Source of the DNA: Rhizoclosmatium globosum
Lineage: Eukaryota; Chytridiomycota; Chytridiomycetes; Chytridiales; Chytriomycetaceae
Assembly: GCA_002104985.1 (NCBI GenBank)
Contig: MCGO01000018.1
Location: forward strand, 310,001-374,000
Length of the DNA stretch: 64,000 bases
Direction: 5' to 3'
The notes under the pieces were generated by a model, which saw only the letters and a list, made by a program, of their open reading frames with translations, was not told the origin of the DNA and made no database searches. Numbering within the stretch: position 1 is the first letter of the stretch; every line of letters begins with the position of its first letter. The position numbers and the translations under genes are program-made. Of this stretch, positions 23,175 to 34,737 are shown one piece after another.

Positions 23175-26100
23175 TTATTCTGTTGTTTTGTGTTTCCGTT
23201 TGCCTTCTTTTGGCTTGTTTCTGGGTCCCTCGTGCTTCTGTCTGGTGTTACTTTGTCTGGCCTTGATTGTTGCAGTTATTTGGTTTGTTTCCTCCCATGC
23301 TGTGGTTTTGTCACATCTTGGTTTCCAGATTCTTTCCCTTACCATCATTTTAAGTTGCTTCCATGTTGTCAATATAATCATGCGTTGTGTTTGGGGTTTC
23401 CTGATACCACATTTCTCCAAAATTCTGTACATGACATTTGGTATGAATCCATATCCAGCAATATGAGTGAATGTCATTTTATCAGCTTCAATGCCTATTT
23501 CATCTCTTGGTTGTGGTGGTCTATTGTCCCTGGTTTGACCATCCCAGTTTTTAAGCCACGACCTAATCTTGGTTTTGTTTGCTTTGTTGCTATGACTGTC
23601 TAATGTGTTTTCATTTCTTTTCCTCTTTTTTGGGGGTTCGGTTTGTTTTACAAGCAGTGTGATCATTTCCTCCCATATCTCCATCCTGATTGCTTTTGTT
23701 TCTATACAGCTCCAAAGATGGTCATTTGTTTCTTCCTCCTGGTGGCATACACGGCATGTTCCATTGGGGTATGCATCTTGGTGTCTCCGACGCATCTCAG
23801 ATTGTACTGGTAGCAGCCGGTGCATAGCGTTGATGTCCCATTTTCTGTAGTGACTGTGAGCTTCACTGGTGAAGTATGATGTTTGTTTGTGGCCTCTCTG
23901 TAGTAGTGCAAATGTGAGGCCAAAGTTGATGCTATTTTGTACTTCTGCAATGTGCTTGTGTGCAGGTTGTTCTATCCATGCCAGAAAGGTTTTGGCCTTG
24001 TTGATCATAGTTAGAGTTTCTCTGTAATTTCCTTCAAGCATGATATTGTTTGTGCATAGGGTGAACTGGATGAGTGATTGACCTTCCAGTTTCATTTTGA
24101 GTAGTGGAGCCATATGTCCATCATTTGCATCTGAGTCTGCCAGTTCATTACCAGGGACACCTGTATGGGACTTTACATGATGTAGTATTGGGAGTGGTCT
24201 GGCTATGGATTTAGCGATATGGCACATTTGGGCAGCTGTGTATACATTAGACAGTGTGAATAATTCTCTTCGTTTGATGTTGAATTTGCTTCTTTCCAGA
24301 CGTTTGAATGTTTGGATAACTGCCATGTTGTCAATGTACATATCTGTTGGTCCATTTACTCCTAGAAGGGCAGCATTGGTGGCATACCTTTCTGCATTGG
24401 TTGAGGATGCATTTCCTTCAATTCCAAAGTTGATTCTTCTCCCCTTTTGGGTGCCATCCCAGGCAACCACAGAGCCAGCTAGGCTGGGCTTTCCATTGAT
24501 AAATGTAAGAGATCCGTCTGAGTATATGGCGTCTCTTGTATTACACTCTCCGGCTTTCAGTGCACCTATAGCCGTGATTAGCTCTTGTGGACCTTCAAAG
24601 TAGATTGCTGCTCTGTTTCTGCCAGTTGTCTTTTCCTCCTCTGTCACTCCTAGTGGGCTTTCATGTTTTGTTTGGAGGTCATTGGTTTCCCTTGGTATTG
24701 AGTCTTTTACAGATGCAGTTGTCTTACATTCTATTATTTGGCGGGACGTATATTGCTGTTGGTCTTCTGCTGGTTGTTCATTTGTTATGTCAGCAGGTTC
24801 ATAGAGTTTGTTTGACTGGTCTTTGTTTGACCATATGTTCATGAACCCGTCTTGTTTGTAAATTATGCATTTTCCATTCTGTAGGTAGCCCTGAGTGCAG
24901 GTCATTCCATTGCACTCTACGATGAATGTTCTGTTTTGGTGTTCTATTGCAAATGTATATTTGTTGTTACCCTCATAGTCATTTTCTGTTAGTTCAACAT
25001 AATGATGGAGTCTGTGCGTTGTTGTTCCTTCATCTCGCTCAATTCCCATGATTTCTCCATAATGTTGTTCTTCTGTTTCAGGGTCATTCCAGGTGACAAT
25101 CTCGTGCTTTTTACCCAGGCCACAGATCTGGCTGGCTGTGGGCTCTGTTGCAAACGGGTTTGGTCTTGCCCTTTTTGTAAGACTGAGCCTGGTTCTGTTA
25201 GTGGTGTCCTTCCTGTTCAAAGCATTTGTTAGCTTCCTGAACCAGTTGTAGTCAGTCTTGTCAAACAGGGGGAATTGTGTTTCCATTTGCTTGGGAGTGA
25301 GTATTTTTTCACTGAAGTAGCATAGAACTTGTTCCACAAAGATTATGTTGTGTCTGCTGAGGTGTTTGGAGATCTGGTTATAGATTACCCAGTTGTCTAT
25401 TGCATGGAAGACTGATGTTTCTCCTCCCATAACTTTGCCAAATTCTTTTTTAATTTCCTGGGTGATTGGATCAATGTGTCTGATTGCATTCATTGTTATG
25501 GCCTTGGAGTGAAATCTATGTATGGTTGAAGCAAGGTAGTGTGTACCCTTGCTCACTTTAGCGGGGAATGGAGTTTCAAATATACTGTGTGGGAGTGCTA
25601 ATTGGTTCTGGAGGTTAGCCATTCTGATTCGGATGACACGGCCCAGTAGGTCATCTGAGTTTATCCATACGTTGGTGTTTGTTGCTAAGTCTGTTGTGTA
25701 CAAGTCGTTCCAGTTCTTCAGTCCATAGATTTGGGATTGCTCCAAGATTGAATTGGCGATGGTTTGTTTCTGTTTGGCTTTTTGTTTTACAACCTTCTTG
25801 ACAAGACTATAGTAGTGGTCCACCTCATTTTCTGTAAGGGAGAGTGTTTGCCACTTATATCTGATTTGCATCAGTAGCACTGTGTTCATTATGAGTATTA
25901 TGCCTTTGTCTGTTATGCGTTTTGTCTGGAGTATTTCAATTGTGTCTTTGATTTGCTTTTCAATCATTGTTCTGCCAGTTTTGCCAAGGTTATCTGCTGA
26001 GAAGTAATTTCCTAGTAGTCTCTCTCCTTGTTTTGGGTTCAAGATTTCTATGCTGGTGTTATCACCCCAAGTGAGTTGTGTGTATTCGTTTGTTGGATTG

Positions 26101-26735
26101 ATGGCAATGATTTTAACTTTGTTGGTGTTGGATTTTATAGTATTCCCTTCTTGGAATTCATATATGATTGATGCTTGTTTTTGTAGTTCTTGCCAGGATC
26201 TTGCAACAATGGTTGTGTCATCTACATAGGCTAGGGCGGTGACTTCTTCTGAGAGGATGTCTTCTGTCCATTCACCATTTACAAATTCGGTTTTTTGTTT
26301 TGCTTCTAGTGTCACACCCTTTGTATGTTTGTCCAGGATGCAGAGCAGTGTATCCCAGAATATTCTCCACTCAATTGGTGCTAGTACTGATCCTTGTTGA
26401 ATCATGGTGCCAACAGTAATGGTGTTTGTCTCACCAACTGCTGTTCTGACCTTGGCCTTGAGGCGTTTCTGTGTGTTGTACTTCCATGCTGAGTATTTGT
26501 AAGGAAGCTTGATGCGCTTATGTGACCGCATTACTGCTTTTGAGCTCACTGAGTCATATGCCTTGGCAATGTCATTGAGTAGTATATATGCTTCTCCGTT
26601 TGTCTCAACACATGTGTCAATAACTGCTTGTATAATGTGGAGTACAGGGTCTGTTGATTCTCCCGGGAGTGCAGAGAAGTTTCGCCCTTTCAGTGGCAGA
26701 ACATGCAGTGTATCATATGTTGATCAAGCCACAAA
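23175..26735 (-). CDS. LINE polyprotein: reverse transcriptase and RNase H, N-terminus missing
   Basis: Open without a stop for about 3.5 kb. Reverse-transcriptase landmarks, in order: RNFSALPGESTD (about 26690), motif A with IAKAYDSV (about 26560), and the catalytic AYVDD (about 26225). RNase H landmarks: IYSDGSL (about 24520), ASSTNAERYA (about 24410) and HHVKSHTGVPGNELAD (about 24170). A C-terminal Cys/His cluster (CRVCHQEEETNDHLWSC, about 23730) resembles the zinc knuckle seen after RNase H in other LINEs. No ATG start remains; an internal ATG occurs at 26531. The catalytic residues and intact frame suggest a recent insertion, but the 5' truncation should prevent autonomous movement. Confidence 0.88.
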
Positions 26736-26814
26736 CCTCTGCAAGCTTTTCATTTGAAATCTAACAGTATTCCGATCGGAGATGTGGCTTTTTCCTTCAC
26801 TTTCCATCTGTTTT

Positions 26815-27478
26815 ACATTGCAAAACTTATGAGCCACCCAAATTTTGAAGGTGGAAAAGTGGTGGAATATCAATACAAGATGAATAAAGCCTCATCTCTC
26901 GATGCAAAATTGAGGTAATTTGTGGCAAAAGATAACAGGCTTTGTTTCATATAACCTCTTAAGCCCCGTGTGGTGCGTGTGACAATCGTGATTATTGAAC
27001 AGGGAAGCAGAGTTCCCTTTCAAGTGCTCAACTCACTCAAATCTTAACGTATAATGAAAATACTGCCAATTATGCAGAGCAATATGCACGATAACACACT
27101 CTTTTTGGAGGGACTGCTTTAAATACAAGGTTGGTTAGTTTGCAACTTACTGGAATAAGGGTTGGATTTAATATGCCCTCTTTCAATTGAACAATGACAT
27201 TAAGTACTAATTTTTGAATAAGTAGCAAGCTTAGTTGAGAGAGGCAGTTGGTTGCTAAGCAACAGAGTTGACATTGCGCTCAGACATATCTCGCAGGTGG
27301 ATCACATGCATCCAGCTCAGCAGGATGTCACATGCGTCAAAGCCTATTAATCTTTTGCAATGAATTTTCATCACTTTTGCATCAAGAGATGAGGCTTTAT
27401 TCATCTGTTTTGCATTGAAATTCCACCACTTTTCCACCTTCAAAAGTTGGGGGTGCCTCATCAATTTTGCAAACAGCT
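26815..27478. mobile_element. Non-autonomous element with ~100-bp terminal inverted repeats
   Basis: The left end (about 26815-26915) and right end (about 27365-27478) are inverted copies with roughly 85% identity by eye. Both contain GAAGGTGGAAAAGTGGTGGA and GATGAATAAAGCCTCATCTC when oriented alike. The interior (~450 bp) has no coding capacity. Size and structure fit a MITE or foldback element. Target-site duplications were not identified. Confidence 0.72.
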
Positions 27479-27592
27479 GCAATAACAGTCACACAATGTT
27501 CATCGCAAATTACTATAGCTAAATCAATTGAAAATACATATACAGGAGTTTTATTAAACACAAACTTGTGGAAGATATTAAGGAGCATTTCT

Positions 27593-29454
27593 CTAACCTT
27601 TCCGCCAAACCCGATCCTCATCTTTGGTAAAACTGCTTTTCCAAAAAACGGGCTTCGGAGGTGAGGAGCTGAAAACATTATCTTTAGGTTTGCTATTGAT
27701 CTGATACTGATGGTGTTGGTACTTTTGTTGCTTATTTTGGAGTAGTGGTGCTAATGACACTTTAGGTTTTGGGAACTTGGAATGGGTGTTCATGCGATAC
27801 GGCTCAGTGTTGTTGGATGTAGATATGCTGTTGGATATTTGATTTGATTTCAAGTTCCATTGTCGTTTACTTGTTGTAGGAGGTAAGAAACTATGATTTC
27901 CTCTCGATTTTCGACTGAGTTGTGCCTTTTCAGACGCATTCCATCTGGAACCACGAGAACGGGTGTCTGATGAAGTAGATGAAAGCTCAAGATTATCCAA
28001 TGCATATGAGAAAGAGTCAATTGACCTTTGGGGAGAGGCAAAGCCAAAACTTGGGAGTGTGCTAGTTGCAGGAGTGTTGTCGAGAACTAGGGTGGTAGTG
28101 GCCTTTAAACTGGTGAAAACTGGTACTGCAGTGTAATCCATTTCCGAAATATCTGAGCTCCATGAACGGGGAACAGCAAACAAATCCTGTACTTTTGGCC
28201 ACGGAGCATTGTCAGGGACAACACTCTCGTTGGCACTGCCTGAGCGAGGCACAGGTGTGGAGCTTGCACCAAAACCGTTCGAGCTTGTTCTAAACAACCT
28301 ATCAGCGTCCAAAAACACGTCAAAGCTTTCCACCCAATCCCGAAGTTCATGGAGGCGAAGTCTTCGACCAACATTGGCACCATCAAAGAGTCTTTCAAAC
28401 ATATCATCAACTTCAGCCGTGAACCCAAATTGTTTTCGGAGGTTCGAAGGCGGACATATAGAAATGCTTCCATTGATGCGGTGTTGTTTCCTTTCCTTCA
28501 CCCAGTTTTGATACTCAGTGAACTTGGCATCGTCTGGAGTCGCAGAATACCAAGGAGTATGGCCTGTGATCATCATGAATAACACAACTGATAAGCCCCA
28601 CATGTCTTGAGACTGAGCAGAGTAGAACTGCTGACGGCTGTTGGAGTCAAGTCCAGCGAGAGACTCTGGGCTTGTATACGAGACTGAGCCTGCCCCAAAA
28701 GTTGATGGCATTGAATTCTTGGTGGCAAGACCGAAGTCTGAGAGGCACGCCACGATTGGGGATACGGAGTCGCTGTCGGCATTCCGAATTAAAATGTTTT
28801 CGGGCTATTAGGAACTGGTTAGTAATGTACCACTTTGGTAATCAGAAAAACACACCTTTATGTCTTGGTGGAAAATTCCATTTTCGTGACAACTTTCAAC
28901 TGCATCAAGGATTTGGTTGAACACCAATTTAACAGTGTCACTCATGTCCAAAGCATCATCCATGTCATAGAAAGGACCAGCGGCACATACAACTCCCGCA
29001 TTAATCACATCCAGCAAGTCCTTATCGAATTTGTCCATAACCAAGAAGATATGTGAGTCAGTTTCAGCCACAGAATGCACTCGAATGATTGACGAAGACG
29101 AAGGAATCTTGGAGAGCTTCGAAAGGATATCAACTTCTATTCGTTGTTGGCGCAACTCAGAGGGAGTAAGGCCTGAGAAAGGATACGTTATTATGGGGGA
29201 GGGGGGGATGAAGGAGGTGGTGGCTCACCCTTCTTCTCTACGCACTTGACGGCAAACGCCGGGCTGCCGTGATCTACAACAACCGGATATGGCTGCGCTT
29301 CAAATACATGGGCGTAAGAGCCGGATTGGATAAAACGTGATAGAACAAGTTGGGGCGGGAGACCAGGCGTGGCTATGTCAATGAGCTCCCCGAGCAGTGT
29401 GTGAGCATCAGCACTGCTGAGGATGGAGTTTGAAGGAGGATGAAGAGCAGCCAT
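27593..29454 (-). CDS. Ser/Thr protein kinase, Ran1/Sks1-like, with long disordered tail
   Basis: Three exons (29454-29229, 29172-28856, 28804-27593) give 584 aa. The kinase domain spans about residues 35-330. It has a glycine-loop variant (IQSGSYAHVFEA), the lysine in FAVKCVEKKG, the catalytic loop IFHQDIKPENIL, SDFGLA as the DFG motif, and an activation segment ending SYTSPESL in place of APE. The catalytic loop has HQD instead of HRD, so the enzyme is of the non-RD type. Domain order and the insert-containing C-lobe resemble fungal Ran1/Sks1/Vhs1 kinases, which act in nutrient response and meiosis control; this assignment is tentative. The ~250-residue tail is Ser/Asn/Gln-rich. The gene ends about 115 bp from the inverted-repeat element. 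Confidence 0.85.
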
Positions 29455-29768
29455 GATATAGGACACCAATGAGGAATGAACGAGCAATGAACTTGTTTTG
29501 ACGGAAGATCTGCTTCAACGAACTTGAACAAGCAAGGGAAATGAAGCCACGAATGAAAGCGAGGCTAATTGGCGACAAGCGGAAATTGAAGTTTCACGGA
29601 CGAGCAGAATTTGGGGTGTTTATCGAGCTGTTTTCTGACGGTGACGTGGTCGATTGCGAAGGGTGGCGTGGGCAACAAGTTTTGTGTTTCGAAAATCCCC
29701 TCCCAAAGCATTCCAAGAGATTCCTTTGGTGCCTCCAAGCCACCCAACAATTGATAAATACATCATTA

Positions 29769-31302
29769 TTATTGTCGTTTTAGTGTTGCTTGTGCGATTA
29801 AACTCCCTGTTGCTTCATCACTTTCTGCTGACAAGGCAAGCTCATCAACTATAACGCCTTCATATTCGACAACAGAAAATGCGGAGCTCCCATATTCATG
29901 GAACTCATCCTCTGTACTAATTGGTTGACTACCTCCAATTAACCCTTCTTTGAATTCTCCCGCAGTTGTTCGACTGCTCTGCGAAGTTCGACTTGACTCC
30001 CCAGATATTCTGCGCCTTTTGTCAGGTTCTTCCGTCTCTTCTACCAAGACACTCTCGCTGTGCTTGCCAATAGAATTTTGAAATTTACCCCCTTCATCCG
30101 GTGTCCCTTGTTTCAAGTCATTGGGGTACCTTCGGTAATTTTCTTGGATCAAGTCTTTCAAAGGCGTTGTCTGAATACGGCTAAGGGACGAGAAAATAGA
30201 GTAATTTGGATCAAGTTCCTCGCTCAGAGCCAAAATGGGCTTTAGAACAGCTTTAAGTTTGGACGCGAATACTGGACTTTCAGATTCTTGAGTGTGTCTC
30301 TTACGCTTTCGTCCTTCAGAATCACTATTCGCATCAATTTTATCGCCCAATAATAAATCTGGCGGATTTCCATGATTCAATAGTCGTGCAGGTGAGTCAA
30401 TATTGAAGGATGTTTGTGATAAGGATACTTGCGATGAAACAGTTGAAACAGTCGCTGTGACAGGTTCCGCAGTGGCAGCCCCAGAAAAAAGTTTATGTGT
30501 AGATGAGTATACTTCTTCTTGCCGTTTCCGAGTTTGTGAAAAGGTGTTTACGAGGTTTTGCCAAGAGTTTACATTGCTCGGCGATACACCATCCATATTT
30601 CCTAAGACGGAGACACGAATCCGGGAATACACCTCCTGCAAAATATCGCTACTATAGCAGTGGAATTGGTTTTAAGCTGTTATTGCGAATTTGAACTTAC
30701 ACGAGAAGCTTTTTTGTCGCGACACCAAACACACCTGCCTGTTGCAACTCTGCAGCAACACTCTTATTTACTTGAGTTGAATGCTGGCACATCATTTCGT
30801 GTTGTATAAAGCTGTTTATGACAGAATTTATCCCGTTTGCACACTCTTGTAGCTCATTTTCTGTGTCATGATAACACAAATCTAAAATGAAGATGAGACT
30901 TTTCAACAATTTTACACAAATTTTACCGAGATTGTGTAGTTGCGGATGTAAATCTTCACGTCGTAACATCTTAACAAGTGTGTTTGGATTGTTGATAGTG
31001 ATACTTGTAAGCCACGACCTTTTGAGCGATACTATCTATTTCGACGTCACGTAAAACAATTAAGGCAGCAGTGTTAAACGTACTTCTTGGCGGTGATGCA
31101 GTAGAGCAGCCTTCGCCACGAGTTGTTTGAGAGTGACAATATCATCGCGAATTCGGGTAGCAAGCGCCTCCTCGGGCGAGCCAGCGACAAAAGCTGCGAT
31201 CGGAATCGATTCGAGAGCTGCGATTGATGCGCGTGTTTGCGTTGGCGTGTGCGATGGCGGTGGTTCGACCGAGGCTGCTGTGCCCGTCAACGCACAAAAC
31301 AT
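29769..31302 (-). CDS. Unknown nuclear-type protein, four exons
   Basis: A consistent model is 31302-31084, 31035-30927, 30881-30701 and 30651-29769, about 463 aa. The N-terminal third is helical (RIRDDIVTLKQLVAKAALLH, then NGINSVINSFIQHEMM). The C-terminal half is disordered and charged, with two basic patches that look like nuclear localisation signals (GRKRKRH and DKRRRIS). The 45-nt intron 30882-30926 has no stop and keeps frame if retained, so two protein forms are possible. I do not recognise the family. The start is the first ATG in frame, 42 bp from the divergent LIM gene. Confidence 0.6.
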
Positions 31303-31344
31303 TCTTTCCGCCAAATCAACAAATCAACAACATCAAATCAATTG
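31303..31344. promoter_or_regulatory. 42-bp interval between divergent starts
   Basis: The shortest divergent spacing in the window. It is rich in CAA repeats (AAATCAACAAATCAACAA) and has no TATA box. Transcription of both genes must be directed from here or from within the opposite first exon. Confidence 0.45.
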
Positions 31345-32261
31345 ATGCAACCATCGACCTTCAAACCAAAGTTTGGCGGCGCCCCCTCGTGCGTCAAGTG
31401 CCAGAAGTCCGTCTACGCCGCGGAGCAGATTGCGGGTCCAGGCGGCTTTTTTCACAAGGCGGTGTGTTGCTTGTCTGTTTCTATTACAGCTATTAAACTA
31501 TGTGGCTCGGACAGTGCTTCTGCTGCAAGGAGTGCAACAAAAGATTGGATTCGGTCAATGTTACGGAGCGAAACAATGAGGCATACTGCAAGACCTGCTA
31601 CGGGAAACTATTTGGACCTAAGGTATGCTCCATTTCCAATCTGATTGCAAATAAAGAGACAACGACACTAGGGCTATGGATTCGCTGGATTGAATCTGGA
31701 TACTACAATCACCAATGAGCAGAAGTTCTTCAACAGCGGCAGTCAAGATAACATTTCTAATAGTTCAGCGCCTGCAGTTCCTACTGCAGCAGTACCAAGA
31801 GATGGCCCAATGCCGCTTCAAAATACGTTCTTCCAAGGTGGTAGTCAGGACAAAATCGTCCTTGCGTCCTCTTCCCCTCCTTCCACCACCTCGCCGTTTC
31901 AGCCATCCGCACAAACAACTACCGCTATGTTTGAAGCAAAAGCCAAATTCAATTCCGCAGCAGTTATGGCAGGTGGGTGTCCACGTTGCGGAAAGCAGGT
32001 GTATTTTGCCGAACAGGTATTAATTTCGCGTCTGTGTCTTCGCACTTCTAATATCTTTCGCTCTCACAGGTTCTGGGCCCTGCAGGAGTAAAATACCACA
32101 AGTTGTGTTTTCGTTGTTCGGATTGTGGAAAGAGCCTTGATTCCACGACCATGACTGAGAAAGAAACTGTTCTGTTTTGCAAAACTTGCTACAACAAGAA
32201 ATGGGGGCCAAAAGGGTTTGGATATGGCGTAGGGGCAGGGACTCTGTACAATACTCAATAG
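31345..32261 (+). CDS. Two-LIM-domain protein (CRP-like)
   Basis: Exons 31345-31461, 31515-31622, 31672-32016 and 32070-32261 give 253 aa with matching phases. The first LIM domain (residues ~16-75) shows [28 protein letters not shown] and [19 protein letters not shown]. The second (~178-238) shows [28 protein letters not shown] and [18 protein letters not shown]. The glycine-rich GPKG(F/Y)GYG after each domain is the cysteine-rich-protein signature. A ~100-residue Ser/Pro/Gln linker separates them. Such proteins bind zinc and usually act as actin-associated scaffolds or transcription cofactors. Both LIM domains are split by an intron at a similar place. Confidence 0.9.
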
Positions 32262-32290
32262 GGTGAACTTAAATACACTTCATTTATCAT

Positions 32291-33527
32291 TCAAGAATAG
32301 TTTGCAGAGAATGTCTTTGAAAACTCAATCATCCATTTTTCGACTTTTTCGTATACCATGAAAGTAATCGCTTGTCCAGGTGCAATTCTCAAGACACGAG
32401 GTGTGGTTCCTTTGTAGAATGCTCTCCATCCTTCATTTTTGAGTATCCCAGACGTAACTTGCACAAACCGATTCCATCCCTTGTCTTTTGACGGGTTCTT
32501 TTGGATTCTTGTTTTGATGATATCGATTGGAGCATTAAAGAGGGGCCACAGGCACCAGAATGAAACCATCAGCAAATGCTGGTAGGCAGGAAGAGGTTTG
32601 CCATTTCCTTGCGCCGTTTCCAATTTAGATTTAAGGAAAGAATACACGGTAAAATTCGCTGCTTGGTTTGTTGCTGCAAAGTATTTAGTTAAAGTATTAT
32701 TTTAATTGAATACCTTGACGAAGTGAGGTTAAAACAAGCCCCTTATACAAAGAACCAAATCCTTCTTCTTTAACCATGAGATAAGCACAATGTGGGGCAT
32801 TTCGATATTTAGGAACATCAAGGGGGTCTGTCATGGAATGCTTCTGAGCTTGAAGTCGAATTTTGATAATGTCCATAGGAGTCACGACAAGAACGGATTC
32901 CGTGATACCCGCACCAAGACCAGCTACCATACTATGAGCAAGATTTAAACAACAGCTTCTGACGTACCAATAAATATACGCACAGAACTTGTCGGCCCCG
33001 TGGTTGAGTCAGCTAGAATGTCTTTGTACGCTTCGAAAGAGGAGAATCGAATTGCCATCTTTGGAATGCTATCATTATTTTTTTTTTGGAATTCAGTTAT
33101 GTCAGATGTGACCAAAAAAAAATATGTACATTCCGGCCATGACTGCGCCAAGACCCTTGTATAGGGAAAAGAATCCCTCTTTTTGGACTATTTGCATTCC
33201 AACTTGGACGAAGTTGGCTTTTGCCTTTGTTTTGTGATGATTCGACGCAAGAAAAAGGTTTAAGCACTTACTCTCGCATTCGCGGCTTGAGCGGCGGCTC
33301 CAGTTAGACCAGAAAGTTTTCCTGCGCGTTCTCCTCGCAGTTGAAGTCTTACTTTGATCGTGTCCTTTGGATGAGGTTAGAGGTAAGCCAAGAAGACTCC
33401 ACCATACAAGAGGATGACAAGTCAGAGCTTCGCAGCAGCCTGCCACACCGCCGGCGAGGAGATGGATAGTCATATTCTTTTTAGGTTTCTTCGGAGCTGT
33501 TTGCACGACTTTCGCTTGTGCTTGCAT
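32291..33527 (-). CDS. SFC1: Mitochondrial succinate/fumarate carrier
   Basis: Inner-membrane antiporter that exchanges cytosolic succinate for fumarate. Six exons (33527-33408, 33364-33272, 33224-33130, 33068-32968, 32923-32714, 32673-32291) give 333 aa. It has the three carrier repeats with Px[DE]xx[KR]x[KR] motifs: HPLDTIKVRLQ, TPMDIIKIRLQ and APIDIIKTRIQ. Family-specific stretches include PKMAIRFSSFEAY, GLGAGITESVLVV and TPRVLRIAPGQAITF. In the third repeat, 32541-32572, the expected SGAxGP helix start is replaced by FWCLWP; reading a neighbouring frame restores SGACGP, so small compensating indels are likely. A 5' UTR intron may lie upstream of the ATG at 33527. The start at 33527 is the first ATG in frame. 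Confidence 0.92.
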
Positions 33528-33678
33528 TTGAATTCCAATCAAAATTCTAAAAATGTCATCAAAGAAGGCACACAATAGTCTTGATGAAATAATAAAACGA
33601 CTTACAGTATGTTCACATGAATCAATTCACCTTTTCTTCCTCTTTCTCTTTTCTTCTTCTCTTGCATAATTTGAAGAA

Positions 33679-34728
33679 ATGAAAAGAACAGCACCCATTC
33701 TTCCAACCGACTTGGCGGCATCAAAGCGGCAGACTCATGATCCAAAGCACCAAAAGAGGACCCATGGTGCTACTAATAACGGCAATGCATTCACATTCTT
33801 AATGCAAAGCGATGCACAACGAACAACAACGCTTGCATCAGCAGCCCCGACACTCATCAAAACGCCGTTCCAAATTCTGGACCGATTCTCCAAATTTATT
33901 GGACACTCAGTTCATGTAACGACAAAAAAGGATGTTACAGCAGTACAAGCAGTGCTAAAGAGTAAAGCTGAATTCAAGAGCGCAACGCACAATATTCAAG
34001 CATGGCGATTTCTGAAATTGCTAGCTGGAAAGAGTGGAGACTCGCCTGATGACTTTATCGTGGAGGACGGATATGATGAGGATGGTGAAACGGGGGCTGG
34101 ACGCAAACTGTGGGTGACAATGAGGGATTTGGGAGCTTGTGATTGTATGGTTATTGTGACTCGATGGTATGGAGGTACCGAGTTGGGACCAGTCAGGTTC
34201 GACCACATCAACAACGTTGGAAAGGCGGCTCTTGAAGCAGGAGGATTTGTTGGTCCACGCCCTCTTCCACCACCTCCGCCTCAGCTGCCTCCATCCTCAT
34301 CGCCCAATCATCCGCCAATATCAAGTAATATTCTTCTACTGGGATGGAAATCGGTAGCTGAAAGGGATCGTTTATTGAGACTTCTGAAAGCACGGGATGC
34401 ATCCATCAGAGGATTCCGAACGAATATCGAAAAACATCGCATGGACATCATATCGAATGCAAAGACGATTCGTATTCTCTCAAAGAAACCAGCTGGAACC
34501 GAAAATGTTGCAGCAGCTGGGGAACTCCTTGAAGCGGATTGTAAAACATGGAATGAAGCCACATTAAAACAAGATGAAGCGGAGAAGCTTGTTCAAGAAC
34601 GAGACATCATTTTAACGAGTTTGAAAGCGCGTTTAGCTGATTTGAAAGAAGTACTCGCGGCACAAGAGCAGCACATGGAAGAATTGACGGCGACTGTGGC
34701 TGCGGAGAAATCAAATATTAATGAATAA
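33679..34728 (+). CDS. IMPACT/YIH1-type (UPF0029) domain protein with coiled-coil tail
   Basis: 349 aa, no intron. The UPF0029 domain spans about residues 65-190: SKFIGHSVHVTTKKDV, then DGYDEDGETGAGRKLW, MVIVTRWYGGTELGPVRF and NVGKAALEAGGF, all hallmark segments. In yeast Yih1 and mammalian IMPACT this domain follows an RWD domain that binds Gcn1 and restrains Gcn2; here no RWD domain precedes it. Instead, a proline-rich hinge (PRPLPPPPPQLPPSS) and a ~130-residue coiled coil follow, so the function may differ. The stop at 34726 is followed after 9 bp by another long ORF in the same frame. Confidence 0.83.
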   Translation: MKRTAPILPTDLAASKRQTHDPKHQKRTHGATNNGNAFTFLMQSDAQRTTTLASAAPTLIKTPFQILDRFSKFIGHSVHVTTKKDVTAVQAVLKSKAEFKSATHNIQAWRFLKLLAGKSGDSPDDFIVEDGYDEDGETGAGRKLWVTMRDLGACDCMVIVTRWYGGTELGPVRFDHINNVGKAALEAGGFVGPRPLPPPPPQLPPSSSPNHPPISSNILLLGWKSVAERDRLLRLLKARDASIRGFRTNIEKHRMDIISNAKTIRILSKKPAGTENVAAAGELLEADCKTWNEATLKQDEAEKLVQERDIILTSLKARLADLKEVLAAQEQHMEELTATVAAEKSNINE

Positions 34729-34737
34729 ATAACTGTG

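Larger units (their letters stand above)
22402..26735 (-). mobile_element. LINE (non-LTR retrotransposon), 5'-truncated
   Basis: On the minus strand the element reads reverse transcriptase, RNase H, a short second ORF, a 3' UTR with G/C-homopolymer runs (22640-22690), and finally an A-run (T-run at about 22402-22412 on the plus strand). The coding frame enters from the 5' side at about 26735 without a start, and no apurinic endonuclease domain is present, so the 5' end is missing, as is usual for LINE insertions. A related fragment lies at 17775-18075. Combined reverse transcriptase and RNase H recall fungal Tad-type or related LINEs. Confidence 0.85.
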
